A stretch of 12,475 nt of DNA from assembly GCA_005798925.1 (NCBI GenBank), contig SYID01000241.1:1-12475 (forward strand). Reading direction: 5' to 3'. A model generated the notes under the pieces. It saw nothing but the letters and a program-made list of their open reading frames with translations. It ran no database searches and was not told where the DNA came from. The translations under genes and the position numbers were made by a program. This DNA is from Verrucomicrobiota bacterium. Lineage in GTDB: Bacteria > Verrucomicrobiota > Verrucomicrobiia > Opitutales > UBA953. Of this stretch, positions 1-5,941 are shown one piece after another. Position 1 is the first letter of the stretch, and the number at the start of each line of letters is the position of its first letter.

Positions 1-552
1 GGCGCCATGAAGGACTATCGTTACGAGCATAAGAGCGATCGGGAGAAGGCCTATTTCACCGGCATGATGCTGCGGCTGGTCCGTGCCATCGACGTGCTCA
101 CCGCCCAGTCCGAGTGGGATGGCAAGCATGTGGTCGTTTCCGGCGCCAGCCAGGGCGGGTATCAGGCCATCGCGGCGGCGGGGATCGACGGACGCGTCAC
201 CTTCTTCGCCGCCGGCGTGCCTGCCGGATGCGACCACAGCGGCATGCTGGTGAACCGGATCGCCGGCTGGCCCAAGATCGTGCCGGTCGTCGACGGCAAG
301 CCGGACATGGCCGTCTTGGAGGCCTATCGTTATCTCGACTGCATGAATTTCGCGACCCGGACCAAGGCGGCCGGCTGTTACTTCACCGTCGGCTTTATCG
401 ACACCACCTGCCCGCCGACCAGCATCTATGCCGCCTATAATCAGCTCTCCATCCCCAAGGAGATCTATGACGATATTCCCAGCGGCCATAGCCATTCACC
501 GGCCGCTCGGGACGGGATGACCAAGGCGGTGCTGAGGCATGTCGGCAGATAG
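1..552 (+). CDS. Acetylxylan esterase-like (CE7/AXE1 family) alpha/beta hydrolase, C-terminal part
   Basis: The reading frame is open from the first base, so the true start and roughly the first half of the protein lie left of the window; the Met at base 7 is probably internal. What remains is the catalytic half of an alpha/beta hydrolase. The nucleophile elbow GASQGG (Ser encoded at 148-150) follows a helix ending in RAIDVL, as in CE7 esterases, which carry a GxSQGG elbow. The acid residue is probably the Asp in GFIDTTCPPTSIYAAYN, close to the CE7 consensus. The histidine is one of the two in SGHSHSP near the C-terminus. CE7 enzymes remove acetyl groups from xylan, xylo-oligosaccharides and cephalosporin C. 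The real substrate, and whether the protein is secreted, cannot be judged without the N-terminus. It is followed after 122 bp by another + strand gene. A different carbohydrate esterase in the same fold is the main alternative. Confidence 0.82.
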   Translation, partial: GAMKDYRYEHKSDREKAYFTGMMLRLVRAIDVLTAQSEWDGKHVVVSGASQGGYQAIAAAGIDGRVTFFAAGVPAGCDHSGMLVNRIAGWPKIVPVVDGKPDMAVLEAYRYLDCMNFATRTKAAGCYFTVGFIDTTCPPTSIYAAYNQLSIPKEIYDDIPSGHSHSPAARDGMTKAVLRHVGR

Positions 553-579
553 AGTATCGAGTATGGAGTATCGAGTATA
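552..579. repeat. Four-copy tandem heptamer GAGTAT(C/G/C/A)
   Basis: Four head-to-tail 7-mers, GAGTATC, GAGTATG, GAGTATC and GAGTATA, run from 552 to 579. Only the last base of the unit varies. The first G is the final base of the esterase TAG stop codon, so the array begins exactly where translation ends. It is a short, AT-richer island in GC-rich sequence. I see no hairpin in it and no second copy elsewhere in the window. Its function is unknown. It may be a simple-sequence repeat prone to slippage or a genome-wide interspersed element. Confidence 0.85.
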
Positions 580-605
580 GGGGCGGCACCGATACGGGTG
601 GCGGC

Positions 606-665
606 CTTAGGGCTGGGGGCTGTGCAGAAAGGCTGGTAACCTTAGGCGGGCGGGGTTGTCTTAGG
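606..665. repeat. Three direct CTTAGG boxes upstream of the 1302-aa gene
   Basis: CTTAGG occurs at 606-611, 641-646 and 660-665, all in the 122-bp gap before the start codon at 675. Start-to-start spacing is 35 and 19 bases, so the boxes are not regularly phased on the helix. They could be binding sites for a regulator of the downstream gene. Three hexamers in 60 bases may also arise by chance. Confidence 0.35.
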
Positions 666-671
666 GTTACC
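635..671. promoter_or_regulatory. Inverted repeat GGTAACC-N23-GGTTACC abutting the start codon at 675
   Basis: Perfect 7-bp complementary arms lie at 635-641 and 665-671, separated by 23 bases. The right arm ends three bases before the ATG at 675. In mRNA the hairpin would take in the only weak ribosome-binding-like stretch (TTAGGG, 661-666). This could hide the start region or, as DNA, serve as a dyad operator. The arms are real; a regulatory role is inferred. A similarly placed inverted repeat precedes the other secreted-protein operon at 8392-8414. Confidence 0.45.
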
Positions 672-674
672 CCG

Positions 675-3600
675 ATGCGACTGCTCTGCGCTTTCTTTCT
701 GACCCTGCTGGCCTTGCCGGCGGCCGAGCCGATCTACGAGACCAAGAACCTGGTCGCCTGGTGCATCGTGCCCTTCGACAACCAGAAGCGCAGTCCGGAA
801 CAGCGGGCCGCGATGGTGGCGAAGATGGGGCTGACGAAAGTAGCCTATGATTGGCGGCAGGAGCATGTGCCGGAATTCGAAGCCGAGATCCTGGCGTATA
901 AGAAGCATGGCATCGAGCTCTTCGCTTTCTGGTCTCAGCATCCGGAAGCATTCCGCTTGTTCGAGAAGCACCAGCTCCATCCGCAGATCTGGGTCATGAT
1001 GAGCGGGAAGGGCGAAACCCAGGAGGCCAAGATCAAGAGCGCCGCCGAAGGCTTGCTGCCGACCATCGCCAAGGCGGCGAAGAACGGGAGCAAGGTCGCG
1101 ATCTACAACCATGGCGGCTGGGGTGGCGAGCCCGAGAACATGGTCGCCGTCTGCGAGTTCCTGAAGAAGCACCACGCCGTCGCCAATGTCGGCATCGTCT
1201 ATAACCTGCACCACGGCCATGGCCACCTGGCGCGGTTGGACGAAGCCCTCAGGCTGATGCTACCGCACCTGCTGTGCCTTAATCTGAACGGCATGGACAT
1301 CGGCGGCGACGCCAAGGGCCGGAAGATCCTGCCGATCGGCGCCGGGACGGAAGACCTCAAGGTATTGAGGCAGGTCCGGGCGAGCGGATACGCGGGTCCG
1401 GTCGGCATCCTCAACCACACCATGGAAGACGCCGAAGGGCGCCTGTTGGATAATCTGGAAGGACTGCGGCACCTCGTCCCGCAGATCGACGACCTCCCTC
1501 CCGGGCCCAAGCCCAAGTATCGGACTTTCGCCGTAGGCGGTCCGACCGTGGCCAAGCCGACCTTGGTCGTCGCGGACGAATCACCGAAGGGCGAGCCTTC
1601 GTCGTCGGCCGACTTCGGTAAAGCCCTGCGGGGCGGGCAGGTCGTGGACGCATCGCCGGAGGCCTTTCGCTGGCCTTGCACCATCGAAGCGCGGGTGCGC
1701 TTGGATTCCAAGAAAGGATATAACATCATCGCCGCCGGCGGACCGAAGAGTTCGCCCCGGCATTGGGAAATCTACACCCATAGTGGCAGCGGATATTTCA
1801 GCGTCTACCTGCCCGGTCGCGGCGGCGATTTTTCCTCTAAGGTCGATATCACGGACGGCAAATGGCACGACGTCCTCGCGAGTCTGGACGATCAGACCGT
1901 CACCTTGTGGGTGGACGGCAAAGTCGTGCTCGAGCAAGCCCCGAAGCCCTACCAAGAAGCGCCGGTTCCGGACAAGCTGGCCTTTGGTCGGCTGGTCGAG
2001 GGCGGCATCGGGTGCGACGGACTGGTGGATGACGTCCGTATCTCCCGCGGGGTCATGAAGCCGCGGAAGACCGAGGGACCGCGTCTGCCGATGGACAATA
2101 CCGTCGGGCTCTGGAGTTTCGATGATCTGGGCGCGGCTGCCCCGCGGGCGCCGACCCCTCCGATCGCCGCCTTCGAGCCGGAGCGCCCGCCATTGCGTCC
2201 GGAGCAGGATCCGCATGCCGCTCATCCCGTGAACCGGGATCGCGTCTTTGATTTCTATGCCAAGCAGGCGGTCGCATTCGGTGGCGTCGCGCCCCGACCG
2301 GCCTTGATACCTTCCTATCCGGGGCTCGACGGCGGACGGCAGGGACATTGGGGTAATCAGAACGACGCCGTCACGTGGAAGGACGGGCGCTGGGGGGCTT
2401 CAGACCTCGGCAGCCTGTTCAGCGGCGTCCTGCGGGTCGACGGCATGAGCGTGCCCAAGGCCGTCTGGGTCCGGAAGGGTGATGAAGCGGCGGCGTTCGA
2501 TCCGGAGACGCTGAGTTTCCGGGCGCGCTGGCGCGGCGGCTTCGCGCGACTGAGCGAGTTCCGTCATGGTTTCGCCAGCGGTCCGGCCGTGGTCGGCAAG
2601 ACTTTCGCGAGGGAGAAGAAGCCGGTGCGCCCCGAGGGCGCGCGTTATCTGGGTTTCTATCGGCACGGTGAGGACGTCGTCTTCGCTTACGAGCTGGAAG
2701 GCCGGAGGCGGCTGGTGTCCGCCTGGCAGACCGACGAGGCCGCCTTGGAGAAGCTGACGCACGGAGGGCCGGCTCGCTGGTCGAAGGAACTCACGACGCC
2801 TATCACGCGCGGAGAGCAGAAGCCTTTCGCCGTCGATACCATCGGCGTGCCGTTTGAGAATCCCTATGGCGCGTTATTCTTCATCAGTGGGATCGATTTC
2901 CTGCCTGATGGGACTGCGGCGGTCTCCACCATGACCGGAGAAGTCTGGCTGGTCCGAGGATTGGCGGGCGACACGGCCGTCTGGCGGCGTCATGCGACCG
3001 GCCTGCATCAGGCCTTGGGCGTGAAGGTCGTCGACGGCAAGGTGCTCGTCCTCGGGCGCGATCAGATCACCCGGCTGCATGACCTCAACGGGGACGGCGA
3101 GGCTGACTATCACGAATGCTGCTTCAATCGCTATGTCACCTCACCCGGCGGACACGATTTCATCGTCGGATTGGAGCGGGATGACGCCGGACGTTTCTAT
3201 GTCGCCTCGGGCAACCAAGGGCTCCTACGGCTGACCTTGCCGGACAAGGTCGAGGTGCTCGCCACCGGGTTGCGCAACCCGAACGGCGTCGGCGTCTCAG
3301 CGGACGGCCGTTTCATCACCTCCAGCGTGCAGGATGGGGACTGGACGCCTTCGTCGGCCGTCTGCCTGGTCGAGGCGGGCTTCAGCGAAGGCTCGCATTT
3401 CGGCTGGGGTGGCCCCAAGGACGGCAAGCCGCCGACGCCGCCCCTGTTGCATCTCCCGCGCGGAGAGGATAACTCCAGCGCCGGGCAGCTTTTTCTCGGA
3501 GCCGGTCGTTGGCCTACGCTGGCGGGCGAGGGCAATCTCCTGCATTTCTCCTTCGGGACCGGCAGTGCTTGGACGATCAGCCGTCAGAAAGTCGGCGGAG

Positions 3601-4583
3601 TCTGGCAAGGCGCGGCGCAGCGTCTCACCGGTGCTTTCCGTTCGGGCGCGCAGAACGGCCGCTTCAATCCCGCGGACGGACATCTCTATGTCACCGGCAT
3701 GCAAGGCTGGGGCAGCTATACTCCGGATGACGGGTGCTTACAGCGCGTCAGGCATGTCGGCGGGGCGCCGGTCCTGATCGGGCATGAGGTACGCGACAAC
3801 GGCGTCCTGCTGAAGTTCGATAGTCCGATCCGCGCCTCCGAGCGGGCCAAAGCCTTCGCGCAGGCCTGGAACTATCGTTACAGCCGTTCGTATGGTTCGC
3901 CCGAGTTTTCCGTACGTCATCCCGAGACCGTGGCGCATGATGTCCTCGAGGTCGACGGCGTGCACGCGGATGCTTCCGGACGGACGATCTTCGTGCACCT
4001 GCCCCAGCTGCTGCCGTCTAGTCAGCTGCACATCAGGCTCGGCGAAGACGCGGAGGTCTTCCTTTCCGCGCATGCCTTGGGCGAGCCCTATAAAGACTTT
4101 GCTGGGTATCGGGCCGTCGCCAAGCAGTCGTCGCATGCCCACGTGGCGCCCGTCGCCGAGGGGGGCAAGTATCGTCCCGTGCGCTGGGAGACCGAGCTCT
4201 GCGGGCCCGATCCCGTCGTCCTGAAGATCCAGGCCGGCAGCGCCTTGAATTATCTGCAGAAGGAGCTCAAGGCCAAGGCGGGCCGAGCCGTCGCGCTCAC
4301 CTTCGAGAATCCTGACATCATGCCGCATAACTGGGTGCTCGTGAGGCCCGGGTCGGAGGAGCGGGTCGGCACGGCCGCGGCCTTGATGGTATCGCTGCCG
4401 GACGGCATGGATCGTCATTACGTCCCCGAGTCTCCGGACGTGCTCATCCACACCCGCATCCTTGAACCAGGCAGAAAGACCACGATCTACTTCGACGCGC
4501 CCAAGGAGCCGGGCAGGTATCCTTACCTCTGTTCTTTCCCGGGACATTCCCAGCTCATGCGCGGAGTCCTGGTGGTGGAGTAG
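675..4583 (+). CDS. Exported multidomain protein: TIM-barrel-like, LamG-like, DUF6797-like, beta-propeller and C-terminal cupredoxin
   Basis: This 1302-aa protein starts with a short Sec-type signal peptide (residues 1-17: MR, then a Leu-rich core ending LPAA), which supports the ATG at 675. Residues about 22-275 resemble sugar-phosphate isomerase/epimerase-type TIM barrels. Residues about 318-482 look like a LamG/concanavalin domain (WHDV, LWVDGK, VDDVRISRG signatures). Residues about 520-640 resemble the DUF6797 region of PVC proteins. Residues about 725-1025 form a PQQ-glucose-dehydrogenase-like beta-propeller, including an EF-hand-like loop DLNGDGEAD at 803-811 and the ATGLRNPNGVGVS stretch. 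Residues about 1190-1302 are a plastocyanin/auracyanin-like cupredoxin with a full type-1 copper set: His1218 in MPHNW, then Cys1286, His1291 and Met1295 (C-x4-H-x3-M). There is no CxxCH heme motif. It is probably periplasmic, combining carbohydrate recognition with oxidation and electron transfer to copper. Substrate and activity are inference, and the outer domain boundaries are approximate. Confidence 0.88.
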   Translation: MRLLCAFFLTLLALPAAEPIYETKNLVAWCIVPFDNQKRSPEQRAAMVAKMGLTKVAYDWRQEHVPEFEAEILAYKKHGIELFAFWSQHPEAFRLFEKHQLHPQIWVMMSGKGETQEAKIKSAAEGLLPTIAKAAKNGSKVAIYNHGGWGGEPENMVAVCEFLKKHHAVANVGIVYNLHHGHGHLARLDEALRLMLPHLLCLNLNGMDIGGDAKGRKILPIGAGTEDLKVLRQVRASGYAGPVGILNHTMEDAEGRLLDNLEGLRHLVPQIDDLPPGPKPKYRTFAVGGPTVAKPTLVVADESPKGEPSSSADFGKALRGGQVVDASPEAFRWPCTIEARVRLDSKKGYNIIAAGGPKSSPRHWEIYTHSGSGYFSVYLPGRGGDFSSKVDITDGKWHDVLASLDDQTVTLWVDGKVVLEQAPKPYQEAPVPDKLAFGRLVEGGIGCDGLVDDVRISRGVMKPRKTEGPRLPMDNTVGLWSFDDLGAAAPRAPTPPIAAFEPERPPLRPEQDPHAAHPVNRDRVFDFYAKQAVAFGGVAPRPALIPSYPGLDGGRQGHWGNQNDAVTWKDGRWGASDLGSLFSGVLRVDGMSVPKAVWVRKGDEAAAFDPETLSFRARWRGGFARLSEFRHGFASGPAVVGKTFAREKKPVRPEGARYLGFYRHGEDVVFAYELEGRRRLVSAWQTDEAALEKLTHGGPARWSKELTTPITRGEQKPFAVDTIGVPFENPYGALFFISGIDFLPDGTAAVSTMTGEVWLVRGLAGDTAVWRRHATGLHQALGVKVVDGKVLVLGRDQITRLHDLNGDGEADYHECCFNRYVTSPGGHDFIVGLERDDAGRFYVASGNQGLLRLTLPDKVEVLATGLRNPNGVGVSADGRFITSSVQDGDWTPSSAVCLVEAGFSEGSHFGWGGPKDGKPPTPPLLHLPRGEDNSSAGQLFLGAGRWPTLAGEGNLLHFSFGTGSAWTISRQKVGGVWQGAAQRLTGAFRSGAQNGRFNPADGHLYVTGMQGWGSYTPDDGCLQRVRHVGGAPVLIGHEVRDNGVLLKFDSPIRASERAKAFAQAWNYRYSRSYGSPEFSVRHPETVAHDVLEVDGVHADASGRTIFVHLPQLLPSSQLHIRLGEDAEVFLSAHALGEPYKDFAGYRAVAKQSSHAHVAPVAEGGKYRPVRWETELCGPDPVVLKIQAGSALNYLQKELKAKAGRAVALTFENPDIMPHNWVLVRPGSEERVGTAAALMVSLPDGMDRHYVPESPDVLIHTRILEPGRKTTIYFDAPKEPGRYPYLCSFPGHSQLMRGVLVVE

Positions 4584-4720
4584 ACTAAAGGGGTAGGGGT
4601 AGGGGTAGTCGTGACGAGGCCCGGTTTTTTTGGGTAGCGTTACGGATTGGCTTAGTCCTGGTTCGCCGCTTCGGAAATCGATGCAGTCATCGACTCAGCC
4701 ATCTGTCATCCGCCCTCTTT
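4584..4720. other. Convergent intergenic region without a clear terminator
   Basis: These 137 bases separate the stop of the 1302-aa gene from the stop of the helicase gene on the opposite strand. They hold the GGGGTA array (4590-4607), a run of seven T (4625-4631) with no convincing stem before it, and a small perfect inverted repeat TCGATG-CAGT-CATCGA at 4678-4693 (6-bp stem, 4-base loop) with no U-tract directly after it on either strand. Transcription of both genes should end here, but no canonical intrinsic terminator is visible. I see no small gene. Confidence 0.5.
4590..4607 (+). repeat. Three tandem GGGGTA hexamers (G-tract array)
   Basis: Three perfect copies of GGGGTA begin seven bases after the TAG of the 1302-aa gene. 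The + strand and its mRNA therefore carry three G4 tracts with 2-base spacers. A canonical intramolecular quadruplex needs a fourth tract. Only GG pairs follow, so a two-tetrad or intermolecular form is the most that could be expected. The array may affect the 3' end of the transcript or may simply be a microsatellite. Confidence 0.85.
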
Positions 4721-5941
4721 TCAGATATCCGTCCAGTCGCCCGGCTTGGGCAGCGGCGGGGGGAGCGGCTGGCGGGGCAGGTCGGCCTTCGTCTGGATCG
4801 TCGCGCGTTGGCGGCCCTGCAGGGTTTGCGCCGCTTCCATCACCGAAGGGTTGATGCTTTTTTCCAACGAGCTGAGGTAGACCCAGTGCGTCGCTCGGGT
4901 CACCGCCACGAAGAGCATGCGGCGCACGGAGGAATGGCGGGCGCGGATGGCCGATTTGGTCAGGCCGGGCATCAGCACGGAATCAAACGTCAGTCCCTTG
5001 GCGCTGTGGTAGGTCAGGACGGCCGGACGACCGGAACTGAAATCCAGGACCGGGCGACGCCCTTGCGTGTCGGTCTGGGTCTGACGGTCGGCCATGATGC
5101 CTTGGGCGCGGAGGAAGTCGGCGAAGAGTCCGACTTGCGCGAAGGTCGGGAAGAGGATCGCCACACGCTCGTTGCGGAGCAGCCGTTCGCGGAGGATCTC
5201 GACGAGCCGGCGACGTTCGTCGGCTTCGTCGGCCGCCAGGTAAAGCAGCGGCGTCTGGCGTTCGGTCTGGAGCGTCGCCACGTTGAGCCGGAAGGCGGCG
5301 CGCTCGTCCTCGTCGGCGATGAACTCGCAGGCCAGTTCGACGACAAAGGGGCAGGCCCGGTAGGTCGCGCGGAGGTCTTGTTCGCGACGGTCGGGGCCGA
5401 GCGCGCGGAGGAGTTCCCGGGCCTCCGGTTCATGGTAGAGGGATTGCTTGAGGTCGTAGGCGACCGTCACATGGCGGGCGGATAGCCGCAGGATCGCGAA
5501 GCAGTCTTCGTCGAGGTCCTGCCCCTCATCGACCAATGCCGCGTCGAGCGACGGGGGGACGGCGCGCGACCGCAGGCGGGCCAGGAGCTGCCGGCGGATA
5601 CGGGTGAAATCCGGATGCCCTTGGGCGTCGGTGGGCGGCGGGCCGATCAGTTCGAGGTGACGGAGGCGGCACCAGTGGTCGAAGGTCAGCACCTGTTCGG
5701 CCGGCAGTTTAAGTTCGTCCGTCGCCGAGCGGATGAAGTCACGGAGGACGTTCGTATAGACCAAGGTGGCGACGCGTTCGGGATGTCCCGTGGCCAGTCC
5801 GAGGCGTCGGGCGCGGTGCAGGAGCACCACCGTCTTGCCTGAACCCGGACCGCCACGGAGGACGAGCGGCTTGTCGGTCAGGGCTTCGACGCAGGCCGTC
5901 TGTGCGGGCGTCAGCCGATCAGGAGGCGGCAGCCAGGTCAT
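4721..5941 (-). CDS. Compact UvrD/Rep-like superfamily 1 helicase
   Basis: This 406-aa protein carries an ordered SF1 helicase motif set: Q-motif LTPAQ (10-14), Walker A GGPGSGKT (30-37), motif Ia around VYTN (61-64), Walker B LVDEGQD (136-142), a motif III-like VAYDLKQSLY (160-169), an LRATYRACP motif (190-198), motif V YHSAKGLTFDSV (311-322), and motif VI RRMLFVAVTRAT (340-351) with the arginine finger in VTRA. It should be an ATP-driven DNA or RNA translocase in the cytoplasm. UvrD and Rep are about 670-720 aa. The shortness leaves little room for the 1B and 2B accessory subdomains, so partner-dependent activity is plausible. The C-terminus is a short Pro-rich tail. The ATG overlaps the upstream Hsp70 stop (ATGA, 5938-5941) and has no Shine-Dalgarno sequence, which suggests translational coupling. 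Exact subfamily and substrate are unknown. Confidence 0.9.
   Translation of the reverse strand: MTWLPPPDRLTPAQTACVEALTDKPLVLRGGPGSGKTVVLLHRARRLGLATGHPERVATLVYTNVLRDFIRSATDELKLPAEQVLTFDHWCRLRHLELIGPPPTDAQGHPDFTRIRRQLLARLRSRAVPPSLDAALVDEGQDLDEDCFAILRLSARHVTVAYDLKQSLYHEPEARELLRALGPDRREQDLRATYRACPFVVELACEFIADEDERAAFRLNVATLQTERQTPLLYLAADEADERRRLVEILRERLLRNERVAILFPTFAQVGLFADFLRAQGIMADRQTQTDTQGRRPVLDFSSGRPAVLTYHSAKGLTFDSVLMPGLTKSAIRARHSSVRRMLFVAVTRATHWVYLSSLEKSINPSVMEAAQTLQGRQRATIQTKADLPRQPLPPPLPKPGDWTDI

Noticed and set aside
552..579. CRISPR-like array
   Set aside because: Units are 7 bases with no spacers, so this is a simple tandem repeat.
4608..4631. Intrinsic terminator ending in the T7 run
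   Set aside because: Only 3-bp stems can be drawn before the T run, too weak for a canonical terminator.
4678..4693. 6-bp hairpin TCGATG-CAGT-CATCGA as a bidirectional terminator
   Set aside because: Neither side is followed directly by a U-tract; it is kept only as a note on the intergenic region.
4630..4854. Small + strand gene in the convergent gap
   Set aside because: No ribosome-binding site or domain, and it runs into the helicase gene on the opposite strand.
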